From: Liopterus haemorrhoidalis | Lineage: Eukaryota; Arthropoda; Insecta; Coleoptera; Dytiscidae | Assembly: GCA_963971575.1 (NCBI GenBank) | Contig: OZ020616.1 | Span: forward strand, 53,923,201-53,987,200 | Length of the DNA stretch: 64,000 nucleotides | Reading direction: 5' to 3' | Shown: positions 11,218 through 23,026 of the stretch, piece after piece | How positions within the stretch are numbered: position 1 is the first letter of the stretch | Layout of the letters: every line of letters starts with the position of its first letter | Position numbers and translations under genes: made by a program | Notes under the pieces: model-generated | Seen by the model: the letters and a program-made list of their open reading frames with translations, nothing else | Database searches by the model: none | Told to the model about the DNA's origin: nothing

Positions 11218-11584
11218 ATTGGGTAATTAGAAAACGAACACGTCGATTTGTAAATAATAATAAATATAAAGATCGTATATTTATCTTTAAAATTTGTATT
11301 TTCAATAAAGTTACTTATTATTAATTAAATTCCACGAATACACAAATAGTAGACTAATATTTTCACATTATTTTGAACTCTAAAATTCTGTAATGGCGGT
11401 AGGCGTACGATGTTGCAGTCGGTAATAACGTGTTCTTCCCCATCCGACCAAGCCAGCGACCAAGTCACTACGGCAGCGCCATGTGAACGAATCACAAACT
11501 AAAACCGTATGTTCAAACGGGCTATAGGAGTTACCCGGGCATGATCTGCATTCAGGAATGAACTCGATTTTCCTTCGGTAGGAG

Positions 11585-12610
11585 GCTTTCATACCAACCA
11601 AAACACCAACTATCAGGAGTTAGTTAGTTATTTAGTTTTTTTGGCGCACAGCAACAAAGGCTATTTGCGCCTCCAACTATCAGGACTAAAAGCTCTACTT
11701 TTTACCCTGGATACAGCTTTCTAAGTTTAGACAAGATATCTACATACTTGGACCTCTTTTCGTCGTTCTTGAGAGAGGTATTCTTCTCAGCTGACTTGAG
11801 AATTCGATCACGAACTTCATACCAACCAAAACACCAATTATCAGGACTACAAGCTTAACTTTTTATCCTGGATACAGCTTTCTAATCTCGGAAAAGATAT
11901 CCATATACTTGGACCTCTTTCCTCCAACTTGAGAGATATATTGTTCTCAGCTGGACTTGAGAACTCGATCACAAACATCTGTTTGATCTCGATATCCAGA
12001 AGGGTTATGTCTGACTTAGTGGCTGTCAGTAACCTCGAGGTGGGGAAGGAGTAATTCCAATAAATGTGGCACTTAGAATTTTCCACCACCGATTCTATGT
12101 CAGACGTACGGTATAACCGGTATTTGGTCAATACCATATGTATGTCTAAGATGGTAGTAGAGCACGCGGAGAGCAGCATTATGTAGACACACGTAGATCG
12201 ACGCTGCAAAAGATGGACAAGAAGACAGAATTTACGTAAAGGTTTTAGGATGGTGGTGGCACAAATTACAGAGTGTGGACTACGCCATTTGGAATATGTA
12301 GGCACTGTACGCCAAAGTATTTATAACACCATCCTGATACGTACACAAAACTTTCCATTTCAGATCGCAAACCAGCAGACTTAAGTTTCGAGAACGTAAA
12401 TTGGGTGGACAACTCTATACTTTTAATATATTTGAAGAACACAGAATGCATACTTTTACTCATGTATTCTTTTGTCAACATGACTATCTCCCCTCGTTTC
12501 ACCGAATTGGTAGCTCTCTTGTACTCCTCCCGACAGAATTGTGCTCCAGTCAGACGTCAGACATAGTGACTGTCAGCATACTCGAATTAGGGAAGAAGTA
12601 ATTCCAATTA
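11585..12610 (-). mobile_element. LINE C-terminal remnant, tandemly duplicated
   Basis: The sequence from CATACCAACCAAAACACCAA through GGATACAGCTTTCTAA to GATCAC(G/A)AAC occurs twice in tandem, at about 11590-11816 and 11819-11975. The first copy holds a 54-bp insertion. A further pair is seen at about 12005-12080 and 12550-12625 (GACTGTCAGCATACTCGA-like). On the minus strand the block reads RSKYMDIFSEIRKLYPG and a VVLIIGVLVGM-like stretch, with one stop between them. This resembles the end of LINE polyproteins (an EKxxKYxDLxxEIxxLW ... VVPVVIGxLG pattern). Many breaks are present. The family assignment is by motif only. Confidence 0.5.
11619..11672 (-). mobile_element. 54-bp, extremely truncated LINE 3'-end insertion with target duplication
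   Basis: The 54 bp are the complement of the last bases of the RNase H non-LTR family (GGCGCAAATAGCC ... TGCGCCAAAAA ... TAACTAAC tail; compare 29345-29401). The flanks are identical 13-bp direct repeats, CCAACTATCAGGA, at 11606-11618 and 11673-11685. Comparison with the uninterrupted duplicate at about 11835 shows the empty site. Confidence 0.9.
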
Positions 12611-12625
12611 TTATGAGTAATTCTA

Positions 12626-13755
12626 AGTATTTCGCTTACTCTCAGTTAAGCGAACTGGAAACTGTTGACTATAATCACAAATTAAACAGTTTGAGTAAAG
12701 ATTCTCAATAGTTGCGTCCGTTAAACTCACACATTGTGTGAACATACTCATCAGTTGCCAACAGTTTCGTTAGCTAAACGTGCCCATTCCTGTTATAGAC
12801 ACTATTAGTGGGACAATCGTTACCTTATACACACACCATTGTTTTTTTATGATACTAGCTTATTATTATTTTTATTTATATTATTCTAAATTTAATACAT
12901 TTATGTGTAGTACAACGACAACGTTCCAATTCATTAGGAAATCTCATGCATTAAAGGCGATCAATAAAATTCTGTAATGCTCTAGCATTAAACATTAAGC
13001 AGTCTAAACATCGCTGAACATTTGGAGAAAATGCACATTTGGTTTGTGTAGTAGGCAATATTCCCATGCACTGCGCAGTCCTTGTTCAGTTGAATGGTTT
13101 CGCAAACTATAAGTACGGTCACTAACTGAAACTGATATCGCACCAGAATATCGTAGATGAAAGTCCGACCATCTGGTACACGTTGTTCTCAACCGTTCAT
13201 TCGCGGTCTCCAATGACTGTAAATAATCCTAGCTATTCGATTCAGGCCTCGTAGTTTCTTGGAAAATACCTACTTCTCCATAACTCTCCATTGGATCACA
13301 TATTTCAAACTGAAATAATTCGCTTCAAGTTTAAAAGCATTAGTGCGTGTAACTGGATTTTTTTAGAATCGATTATGTTAAAGAATCTACATCTTGTTCA
13401 TCAACTGTTCTTCAATTAGAGTTTTATAAATTACTCTATTACTTTTTTCTATATAAAGTCACGTAAAAACACCAATTTTCTGAACAAATAGTTCAATGAA
13501 TTATTTGTGTGTATAATCTGAATAAAATTTAGTAATTTTAGTTGTATCTCATCCAAAGAAATGATCATTTGATATAGAACTAGTGATGTTTTTGATCACA
13601 TAAAAGACAGATCCCTTAATACTACAATTGGGTAACTCAAAATTTGAATATTTTGAGTTATTTACACCTACCTATCCAATTATTTATTTTCTTTGTAATG
13701 CTAAATCTAAATAAGTGCTCCTATATGTCCTAAGTAAACAACCCAGTAAAACATA
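12626..13755. other. AT-rich stretch, no gene seen
   Basis: The 69-codon minus-strand frame at 13004-13213 has no recognisable domain and lacks a convincing context. Nothing else can be assigned before the mariner terminus at 13756. Confidence 0.4.
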
Positions 13756-13910
13756 TACGAGGGCATATTGAAAACTAATGCCTCCATAACTTTTATAATG
13801 ACGGGCCAGACCGTGTCAAAAGTGGTTTGCCATTTACCTTAAGTATCTGTACATAAGTACTGCTAGCGGAGATTCTCAGCAACATCGCGTTCGCGCATGA
13901 CAGTTCTAAA

Positions 13911-16074
13911 CATGGCGGCCGGCATGGATGTGCGGTTAAAACAACGAGCTGTCATTGAATTTCTTACTGCGGAGGGTGTAGCGACCATTGATATCCATCG
14001 AAGGTTAAGTGCCGTCTACCGTGAGGCGTGTTTTGATGTGAGTACTGTTAGGAGGTGGGTAAGGACTGTGAAAGACGCAAGTCCTGCTGAAACTCCATGC
14101 TCGGGCACGCAGTGGTCGACCAGTGTATGCAAGTGGTTAAAGGCAGGTGGCTCTCGTGGATGAACTGGTTCGTGAAAATCGACGGTGTAAACAAACTGAC
14201 ATAGTCAACTGGGTGGGTATTTCACAAGAAAGAGTACATCACATTATCTGCAATGTGCTGCAGTACAAGAAAGTATGCGCGCGTTGGGTGTCCCGAAATC
14301 GTACTGATGAAATGAAAGCCAATCGGAAGCAAATTTGCGAACAACTCTTGACTCGATATGAAGCAGAAGGTGATGCTTTTCTCCACAGAATTGTGATCGG
14401 TGAGTCGTGGGCGCATCATTACGATCCTGAAATGAAACGGTAGTCCATGGAGTACAGACATCGGGGTTCGCCACAAGCGCAAAAATTCAAAGCACTTCCA
14501 TCTAGAGATGGGAATTTATTTTTGAATATCGATATATGCGCGATTCGATATATCGTCAAGTGTGATATCGATATTCGATATATAAGAAAAATATCGATAT
14601 TTTCGATATATCGAAATAATTAACACGTAACATGTAAAATATATAAATTACAGTTTTTTTTGTTGGCTTGGCGGGAAAAGAAGTCGCCACTTGACAGACA
14701 ATCACTTTACAGTTGGTACTCACCCAGCTACCAACCAACTTTCTAATATTTTCCTAGTTAACTGTTCTTAATCCTAATTAATTAAATATATATGTGCTGT
14801 CCACTTTTGTAAGGAAAACCCAGATCTTTTTGGTTACTTTTATAGTGTATTATGGACTTGTTAGCGTAAATGTCAATCAAAAATATTCCTTACGCAGTAA
14901 AACCGACTTTAGATTTATTGGATATGATCATTATTAAGAAAGTGAAATTTTTTATAATTTTTTAATACCAATATGACATATAATTTTAAAGGTGCAAATT
15001 ATAAAATTAAAATTTCGTCTTACAGGATATTCCAAGCGATTAGGCGGAAATTTCGTTATTTTAGGTTGTCACGATAACGAACCTTGCTTGGGTTATTTCA
15101 TGTTTCAGATTTGGTACGTGAAAATTTAAAATTCCAACAGTGAAACCACGGAAACGAATGATATATGTCAAATATTTTAATACATTTTTCTATATTTTGA
15201 AGACAAAAACATAAATAAATGGGAATTTTTTATTAAGAATGACAAAAAATTAAAATGCAATGAAAAGGACATTTTATAATGCCAATCAATTTAATCTAGA
15301 ATTTAAATGTGAGTATGATTTACAAAGTTTAAACAAAATGACCAAAAGTCCGAATTAATAGATAAAAATTACTAGATTTCAAAATCTAGTTCCGCCTAAA
15401 CGTTTGGAATAGCCTACAGTTTGTTTTTACAAAAGTGAACAGCATATATTTAAATGTAAAAAATATACAAGAATATCGATATTTGGTGCGAATATCGATA
15501 TTTTGCGCGATATATCGCATTTCAAATATCGATATAAAAATACCGATATATTTTTCTAAAGTATCGATATTTTCGAAATATCGATATATCGTTCCCATCC
15601 CTACTTCCATCTATCGGGAAAGTCATGATTACCGTTTTCTGGGATTGCGATGGCATCGTTCACATTGAATTTTTGGAACGCGGCTGTACTGTCAACTCCA
15701 AAGGATATGTTAACACCCTAACAAATCTGAAGCGACGGCTGCGTAGGGTTCGTCCAAACAAAGTGCCAATTCTGCATCATACCAACGCTCGGTCTCACAT
15801 AAGTCAGAGAACGCGCGGAGCACTGGAGAAGCTTGGGTTTCATGACGGTTTACCTCATCCACCTTATAGCCCAGATCTTGCGCCTTGTGACTTTTTCCTC
15901 TTTCCAAAACTTAAGGCACATCGTAAGGGCAAGCGTTTCTCTTCGGATGCAGAGGTGATAGCGGAGGTACGGAAATGGTGCCGTGGGAAGTCTTCAGACT
16001 TTTTCCGTGACGGACTTGAAAAACTCGTACCACGTTGGCGTAAATGTATTACTGTCAATGACGATTATGTGTAA
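13911..16074 (+). pseudogene. Broken mariner transposase (interrupted by hAT insertion)
   Basis: The N-terminal HTH region is at 13897-14163 (IEFLTAEGVATIDIHRRL, STVRRWV) and shifts frame near 14150. The second HTH and linker follow at 14147-14443 (VDELVRENRRCKQTDIVNWV). The first catalytic GDESW box reads GESW, so its Asp codon is missing. A TAG replaces the expected Gln codon after DPEMKR. After the insertion the frame resumes exactly at the target duplication with GKVMITVFWDCDGIVHIEFL, then HHTNARSH (Thr for the second catalytic Asp), PPYSPDLAPCDFFLF with the third Asp, and stops at 16074. Length without breaks would be near the usual 345 residues. It is clearly dead. Confidence 0.93.
14503..15603. 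mobile_element. Non-autonomous hAT-type element, 1.1 kb, 8-bp target duplication
   Basis: The ends are TAGAGATGGGAA and the complement TTCCCATCCCTA, a typical hAT TAGRGATG terminus. Identical 8-bp direct repeats CTTCCATC lie at 14495-14502 and 15604-15611 within mariner coding sequence. Both subterminal zones are packed with ATCGATAT/CGATATATCG palindromes, which are probable transposase-binding clusters. No transposase-like open frame is present, so movement would depend on an enzyme supplied in trans. Confidence 0.93.
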
Positions 16075-16197
16075 AAGTGAATATATCAGTGCGTAGAGGA
16101 CAGTTTGTAATATTATTTCACATTTATATGTAAACGATATATCAATTACTAATAAAGTTATAGCCATGGAGGTATTAGTTTTCAATATACCCTCGTA

Positions 16198-16450
16198 AAT
16201 AAGTCCATTGCTGTTCATTGCTCTTCAATTTAAAATTGATTTTCTGAGAAACTCCTAATTTCAATTTACCTGATTGTAATATTAAGGAGACAATATGAAA
16301 TAAGAACATAACAAAAGAAACAAAAAGATATTTTTTCACGCTATCGTGGAAACAATTACAACGTACGGAAGAGAAACTTAGGTTGTAACAGATAAACTAA
16401 GGAACAGAATAAAAGCTGCCGAGTTAGACTATGAGAAGAACACCAAAAAA
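16198..16450. other. Short AT-rich spacer, no gene seen
   Basis: Nothing recognisable lies between the mariner end and the first GACA element. Confidence 0.4.
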
Positions 16451-16732
16451 TTGATGTGAAGTGTGAATATTCACACATTTCAGGGTTTCGCAGATATTTC
16501 ATAAGTGAAGGTGGTATGCTGAGTGTGTAGGACAAATTTTACTTTGTAGTAATCACGGCAAAATGAACGATATTTTTAAAATAATTTATCGTCTGTTAAT
16601 CATATAAGACTGGTTATTAAATTTACGCTCTTAAAAATTAAATACAACGTTTGTCAAAATATAACTAGAATTTTGACAAAATAATTTCAACATAATAAAA
16701 ATGCAAAAAAAAAAAAAGGAAAAAATAAAATT

Positions 16733-16802
16733 CACTCCGTACTCGAACTCAAAACCCTTCGTTTACCAGCAGTGCTCTAACCCATTACGCTATCGAACGC
16801 CT
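16733..16802 (-). other. tRNA-like module in GACA element copy 1
   Basis: The minus strand shows an A-box-like TAGCGTAATGGGTTAGAGCA, then about 35 nt later a B-box-like GAGTTCGAGTAC, followed by ATTTTATTTTTT, a plausible RNA polymerase III terminator. A proper anticodon stem is not convincing, so it is not called as a functional tRNA. Confidence 0.5.
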
Positions 16803-17275
16803 TGCATATGAGTGTCTTACATTGGTATAACTTTTGCACGTGAACCAAAAACCACAAAAAAATGCGTTATTTTCCGAAAACATAATCTAATAAGAAATTC
16901 CTGTTGTACTGTTTCGGTTCACACCAATATACATTACTTAGAATTTTTTTAGATTTTTAGTTTAAACCATCTGGTCTACAGGGTGTGGTACAAAAATTGT
17001 TTTGCACAATTTTGGCAAGAATCGCATCAAAAAAATTTATTTTGCAAAAATAAAAATTTGATCGTTAATCCACGTACTAAGGGCTTTCATTTGATACCCT
17101 ACTCAGAATTTAAAAAATATATTTTTGTTTTCGATGACACATATTTGTTTATATTTTTAGGGGGGTATGTTTTTTAGATGTTTTAGTATTTTTCCTATGT
17201 GCGGGTTAAACAGTTGTATTAGCATGCCAAATTTAAACTCTCTAGGTTTAGCCGTTTGGCTACAATTTTTACCGA

Positions 17276-17645
<370 letters not shown>

Positions 17646-17697
17646 GACAAAATGACGGTATAAGGGTTTTTTGGTCATACCTACAAAACCCTAAAAA

Positions 17698-18175
17698 GAT
17701 CGTAAATTCTACGTCAAAAAATAGGTTCAGCATATAGTTGTCTGTAAAAAAAATTAGAACCGCAAAAGGTTAAAAATCAACAACTCAAACATGTAAATGT
17801 ACTTAAAACGTTTAGAAATATTTGTCATACTTTCATTTTGCGTATCAGTAAAATAAGTGAAACAGAAACAACTGCCTTTTGTACACAACAAAACGCAAAT
17901 TCATGCAAATTAAGTTATAAATATTACATGTTTGTTGACTTAATTCTTAAAAAAATGTTTATCTCTGATACAATTTCATTTAAAAATGTAAATATTATGA
18001 TTTTACAGTAGATCCTGTCTTAAAAATATAATGCACACTAACCAGAATTAATACATAACTGCAGTACTTACGATAAAACTCTCAAAATATAATTTTCAGT
18101 TGCTGTATAAATGGTTAATTTTATATTTTTTGCTCTTATAATATTAACAATTCATTTTAATATTCAAAAAGTATA
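17698..18175. other. AT-rich spacer, no gene seen
   Basis: No motifs, inverted termini or coding signal are recognised. Confidence 0.4.
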
Positions 18176-18177
18176 TA

Positions 18178-19092
18178 CAAGGTGTCTCAAAAGAAATTTT
18201 ATATTTATTTAGCTTACTGCGTGAACGCAACGTATCCGAGGGGCGCGAGGGTTATGTCAATCGGTAGCCTGGCTCTTGGGAATCAGTCGCTATGGAGCGT
18301 TTCTCGGGAGCAGACCGCGCGTTATGCCTGCGAGAGTTTTACAAAAACGGTGATTCGGCGACTGTAGCGCGTAGAAAATTCTGCAGTATTCGAGGTTTTC
18401 ACCACTTAAATGATGCGCCAAGCATTCCTCTCATTCGACATTGGGTTAAAAAGTTTAAAGAGACTGGTACAACGCTGGATAAATCTAAATCCGGGCGACC
18501 TAGGTCATCAAGAACGGTAGAAAACGTGAAGAATATTAATCAGTCTGTTTGTGACGACCCGAACCTTTCAATTCGGAAGCGCGCAAGTGCTTTAAATGTG
18601 CATAGATCATCATTACATCGCATTATGCACAAAGACCTAAAGCTGCACCCCTACAAAATTCAATTGGTGCAAGAATTAAAGCCCCAAGATGCCAGTCAGA
18701 GGCTTAATTCTCAGGCAAATTGATATCCCGGAGAGGTGACATAAATTGGCCTCCACGCAGTCCAGATTTAACCCCTATGGACTTTTTCCTATGGGGTTAT
18801 CTTAAATCTAAAGTTTACGCCAGTAAACCGACTTCACTGGCGCATTTGAAAGAAAATATCAGTCACGAAATGGCAGCCATCCCTGAGTCCACCTGCCGAG
18901 ACGTCATAAGTAATTTTACTGTTCGATTAAATGAGTGCCGAGAACGCGAGGGTCTACATTTAGACGATATTATTTTTAAGAAATAAATCCCCAAAAAGTG
19001 TATTTTAATAATTAATAAACATTTTTTCTATATACGGCTTACTTTTTTTTTAATCGATCCACTAAATATAAAATTTCTTTTGAGACACCTTG
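18178..19092 (+). mobile_element. DD41D Tc1/mariner-like deletion derivative, copy A
   Basis: Terminal repeats CAAGGTGTCTCAAAAGAAAT and its complement at 19060-19092 extend over about 30 bp and are flanked by TA at 18176-18177 and 19093-19094. The 915-bp element joins the first and last parts of a transposase. A second copy at 40778-41687 carries the same internal junction, so the deleted form itself spread. Confidence 0.93.
18292..18986 (+). pseudogene. Internally deleted DD41D-type transposase, copy A
   Basis: The frame at 18292-18723 starts MERFSGADRALCLREFYKNG and carries the HTH region with RHWVKKFKETG, SGRPRSSRTVENV and HRIMHKDLKLHPYKIQLVQ. It stops just after QDASQRL. A second frame at 18720-18986 resumes with INWPPRSPDLTPMDFFLWGY, which holds the last catalytic Asp, and ends DDIIFKK. 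The first two catalytic aspartates lie in the deleted middle (over 130 residues compared with the intact relative at 31819-32922). No transposase activity is possible. Confidence 0.9.
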
Positions 19093-19094
19093 TA

Positions 19095-19487
19095 TTATTG
19101 TTGTATTATAGCGGCAAGTAAATTTATTTTATAAGTTAATTTGCATGAATTTGACTTGCACAGTACGAAACAGTTACACATCTAACCCTTGGTTAACTTT
19201 GTAGGGCACGTCATGTATTTCCGGTACAATCCCTCGGGAACATACCCTTGAATTCAATACTACCTACAACTTTACCTGGAAAACAACAATTATTGTCACT
19301 AAACCAAAATTTACACCAAGATATTTTCACTTAAAGTAAAACTTTAAATATTTATTAATTGATACTTTTCTTTCAGATCGCAAAACAATTTTATGGTTTA
19401 GAAAAACAAATGAAGGGGATAAACTCAGAGCAGTGTAAGTCACGTTTTGTACATTTTAAGAAACAAACAGTTTTACTAAATTTGCTG
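19095..19487. other. AT-rich spacer, no gene seen
   Basis: There are no recognisable motifs or repeats. Confidence 0.4.
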
Positions 19488-19489
19488 TA

Positions 19490-20773
19490 GGAGAGATGTG
19501 GGGACGGTGGCACAATTGGTACAGTGGAACATTTGAAATATCTTTGAAATATAGAATATTTTCATTTCTGTTTGGGTATATATAGGCCCCTCTGGTACTG
19601 AGAAATTATACTATCCACATTTTGAGTCTATAAATTTAAGTCCTGCCATTTATAATGAAAATGTTGATTTGAGATTGACAAACTAAAGTTTATCGTAACA
19701 AGAAATTTTTTATTTGAACGACACACAACTAAATTAGTAAGAAAATTTGTATTACATGTTGTAAATTGGTCATTTGTCTACAGTGTAAAGCAATTACTAA
19801 TGTTCTAAACAATATCATTTATTATATTTGATAAAATGTTCGTGAAAATAGGGTTAGGCTAACAGTGGCACACGTGTTATGTGGATACAGTGGTACAGTG
19901 AGCCACTGTACCCACATACGTGGGTACGAGTTACAAGAACAATTCTAAGCTGCGCAAAATAAAAAAGATCAGAAAATTAAAAGATATTCTTGTAAGTTCA
20001 GACACGTCTGATACTGATGTCAATATTGATGAGAATTCAAACTCAGATTAAAGTAAGGCAATATGCCTTAATATTTGAAGGACACGCAAAGAATAAAATG
20101 AAAAGCCACTCTATAGGGAAAATCATAGAAATAACGACTGACGATATTGTTGTAACATCTCCGACGGCTGACTCTACTCTTTAAATTTATTAAAACAAAT
20201 AAAAATTACACATTTAAAAAATCAGAGCTGATAAAAGTTTTACCATCTCCTGCTCCGTCTGATAGCACAAAACACCGTTTAGACGCTTTGATTTTTACAG
20301 TAAATTTAATTAAATATAATTAACATTAAAATAAAAACCATCAAAACTTACTGCTTCCAAGGAACTTACCAAAGTTTATTTTTTTATATTAATAATAAAT
20401 TTACATTTATATATTTATATACATTATTTAATTACTTAGTAGATGATTTATTTTGAAAGACATTGAATTGAAGTTTCAATAAAAATTATTAATACATATA
20501 CAGATTTTTTGGATACCTATTATATTTACTGTTTCACTGTATCCCTAATGCTGTTTCACTGTACCCTCACGTATAGGTACAGTGGCACAATTACAGAGGT
20601 CAACAAAAATATTAATTATAAATGGCACGTGATAAGGACATTAATTTTTAACAGGTTATTTAAACAACGACATTATAAGTATTAAGTGGCGAAAAGATGT
20701 ATTTAAAAAATTCAAAATTGAAGATGTTATGTACAGAAAACCAAAATGTGTGCCACCGTCCCCACATCTCCCC
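19490..20773 (+). mobile_element. Pogo/Tigger-like element with TA target site, coding lost
   Basis: The left end GGAGAGATGTGGGGACGGTG and right end CACCGTCCCCACATCTCCCC are inverted repeats of about 24 bp with one difference, flanked by TA on both sides. CAGTGG-type motifs recur inside (19866-19915 and 20515-20600). A short stretch near 19945-20050 reads KLKDILVSSDTSDTDVNIDE, an acidic Ser/Asp-rich tail like that at the end of pogo/Tigger transposases. The rest of the coding region is gone. Confidence 0.75.
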
Positions 20774-20815
20774 TATTAGATTAAAAATAATTCTATTAGA
20801 AATTTTTATATGTTG

Positions 20816-21085
20816 TTACGAATACAGTCCTGCTGAGAATACAGTAGCCTTGAAATGAACAGCTAACTTTGAACATTGAGTTATCCGAAAGTTCTAGAAA
20901 TCTATGGAAAGTTTTAAGGTCCACTATATAAGACGCCCGACCAGTGACCGAAAGTATTATTGAGGCATTGAAGTTCAGCGAGTCATTAAGAACAATGAGT
21001 TATCAGTTTTATTCAAGCGGTTTAATCGGTTCAGCAGGACACTCAAGGTCATCAATAAGTCATCAATCAGTAGGCGCGCACCTAG
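20816..21085 (+). mobile_element. Possible LTR fragment (gypsy-like)
   Basis: The sequence starts TGTTACGAATACAG, holds a TTCTAGAA block, then CTATATAAGACGC, and then a CAGTGACC/TATCAG-rich stretch. This is the arrangement of U3, TATA box and R in many insect Ty3/gypsy LTRs. No second LTR, primer-binding site or coding region was found, so it would be a solo or broken LTR. Confidence 0.35.
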
Positions 21086-21147
21086 GAATTTTTCTTGGGG
21101 AAGGGCTCAGAAAACAAAATTGCTTTAAAGTACAAGTGATAAAAAAA

Positions 21148-21997
21148 TTGATGTGAAGTGTGAATATTCACACATTTCAGGGTTTCGCAGGTATATAATA
21201 AGTGAAGGCGGTATGCTGAGTGTGTAGGACAAATTTTACTTTATAGTAATCACAAAATGAACGATATTTTTAAAATAATTTATCGTCTGTTAATCTTATA
21301 ATAAGACTGGTTATTAAATTTACGCTCTTAAAAATTAAATACAACATTTGTCAAAATATAACTAGAATTTTGACAAAATAATTTCAACATAATAAAAATG
21401 CAAAAAAAAAAACAGAAAAATAAAACTCACTCCGTCCGTACTCGAACTCGAAACCCTTCGTTTTCCAGAGAATTTTAGCTTCCGACACCAGCGCACTAAC
21501 GCGTCGCGCCATCGGACGCTTAGCTTATCAGTGTCTTACATTGGTATAACTTTTGTACTTTGTGAACCAAAAACCACAAAAAATGCGTTATTTTCCGAAA
21601 ACATAATCTGATCAAAAATTCCTGTTGTACTATTTCGGTTCACACCAATATACATTACTTGGAATTTTTTTAGATTTTTAGTTTAAACCATCTGGGCTAC
21701 AGGGTGTGGGACAAAATTTTATTTGCACAATTTTGGCAAAAATCGCATCAAAATAATTTATTTTGCAAAAATAAAAATTTGATCGTTAATCCACGTACTA
21801 AGGGCTTTCATTTGATACCCTACTCAGAATTAAAAAAAAATATTTTTGTTTTCGATGAGCACATATTTGTTTATATTTTTAGGGGGGTATGTTTTTTAGA
21901 TGTTTTAGTATTTTTCCTATGTGCGGGTCAAAGAGTTGTATAAACATGCCAAATTTCAACTCTCTAGGTTTAGCCGTTTGGCTACAATTTTAACCGA

Positions 21998-22051
<54 letters not shown>

Positions 22052-22103
22052 GACAAAATGACGGTATAAGGGTTTTTTGGTCATACCTACAAAACCCTAA
22101 AAA
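21148..22103 (+). mobile_element. GACA element copy 2
   Basis: It has the same termini as copy 1: the GTGTGAATATTCACAC palindrome near the start and the AAAACCCTAAAAA stem at the end. The GACA tract is about 13-14 units (21998-22051). Like copy 1 it lacks the roughly 215-bp block present in copies 3-5, so copies 1 and 2 form a subfamily. Outside the tRNA-like region it is very similar to copy 1. Confidence 0.88.
21425..21522 (-). other. tRNA-like module in GACA element copy 2
   Basis: The minus strand reads GCGTCCGATGGCGCGACGCG, where GCGTCCG can pair with CGGACG about 80 nt later as an acceptor-type stem. GCGC...GCGC can form a D-type stem. The B-box-like GAGTTCGAGTAC follows. T-runs lie immediately downstream. 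A roughly 20-nt extra segment relative to copy 1 would fit a long variable arm. Confidence 0.5.
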
Positions 22104-22187
22104 GTCCTCTCTTCTAAAATACAAATGCTGACCTAAAAAACAAGGTTCCCACTTTCAAAATACAATTGATACTGATGAGTTCTTGAA

Positions 22188-22200
22188 GGGGGGGGGGGGG
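22188..22200. repeat. 13-base G homopolymer
   Basis: Thirteen consecutive G residues in a very AT-rich setting. A 10-bp stem (AAAAACACGT ... ACGTGTTTTT) lies just downstream at about 22220-22246. Confidence 0.9.
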
Positions 22201-22259
22201 CTCATCACTTATATTTTGACAAAAACACGTAAAATCCACGTGTTTTTAAAGCTCTTGGA

Positions 22260-22720
22260 GGTGAGCTCAAGCTGGGTATCTTAGATTTTTCTAGGTTTCT
22301 TATGTAGTAGATTGTCTTGCATAATATCTCCACTGTTGATTGCTCATGCTTTTCTCAACTAAGATTTATGCCAAAGATTACTCCTAGTACATAAACAGGA
22401 TCTTGACTACTGTTCTCTGTTGTTGGTCTTAGGTAAAATAATAGCTTTTACACTCATTTAAGTTTAATTTGTTCACCAAAAACCATTCTTATGCAGCATC
22501 TTTTTAGTGGGATTGATTTTCATTTCTGGGTAGTTTTTGGACTGATTAAGCACTGTGGTATCGTCTCCATATAAAATATTCTTTGTACAATTTATAAGAG
22601 TTGGTAAATTATAAATGTAAATCAGAATCAACAGTGGGGTTAGTATTGAACCTTGCGGTAGACCCATTTTTTGCACATTAGATTTAATATCATTTGTCCA
22701 AACGTATTGCTAAGTATTAT
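22260..22720 (-). mobile_element. Non-LTR reverse transcriptase relic A
   Basis: The minus-strand frame 22676-22473 reads GLPQGSILTPLLILIYIYNL and then ILYGDDTTVLNQ. These are the GxPQGSxLxPLLF block and the catalytic YADD-type box (here YGDD) of CR1/Jockey-type reverse transcriptases. Frames downstream are broken. A close relative lies at 23811-24020, same strand. Confidence 0.8.
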
Positions 22721-23020
22721 TATTATTAATAAGTATACTGAACAAAACCGAAGGCTTGTGTGTTCATACAGATTAATACAAAAAAAAACAACAACAAAAA
22801 ATAGTACATACAGAATATAAAAATAAGATCATAAAAGTAGATACCAAAAAGACTAACAGCAACAAATGAAAACAAAAAGTTAACTTATATGGTATAGAGA
22901 TTTGCAGCTAAGCACCCTACCATCTGGTGAGCGTTTCATGAACTTGTGTACATCAGATAACATTTCGTTTTGTGTATTGGTTTTGTATGAAGTTTGTTTT
23001 TAAAGTTTTATTATAATCAT
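22721..23020. other. AT-rich stretch, no gene seen
   Basis: A short ATT microsatellite lies near 22717-22730 and poly-A runs follow. Nothing else is assigned. Confidence 0.4.
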
Positions 23021-23026
23021 TGAAAA

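Larger units (their letters stand above)
13756..16197 (+). mobile_element. Complete-ended mariner split by a hAT-type element
   Basis: Near-identical terminal repeats of about 40 bp (TACGAGGGCATATTGAAAAC at the left, the complement of ...TTTTCAATATACCCTCGTA at the right) are flanked by TA on each side. Without the 1.1-kb insert and its target duplication the element is about 1.33 kb, the normal mariner length. Transposase coding runs left to right and is broken by a frameshift, a stop codon and the insertion. Confidence 0.95.

Noticed and set aside
11847..12305. 152-codon minus-strand frame as a host gene
   Set aside because: It lies in a tandemly duplicated block whose alternative frames resemble a LINE C-terminus; the reported frame itself is a shadow.
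13004..13213. 69-codon minus-strand frame starting METANERLRT
   Set aside because: No known domain and no splice or promoter signals. The sequence looks mildly protein-like but is not enough to call a gene.
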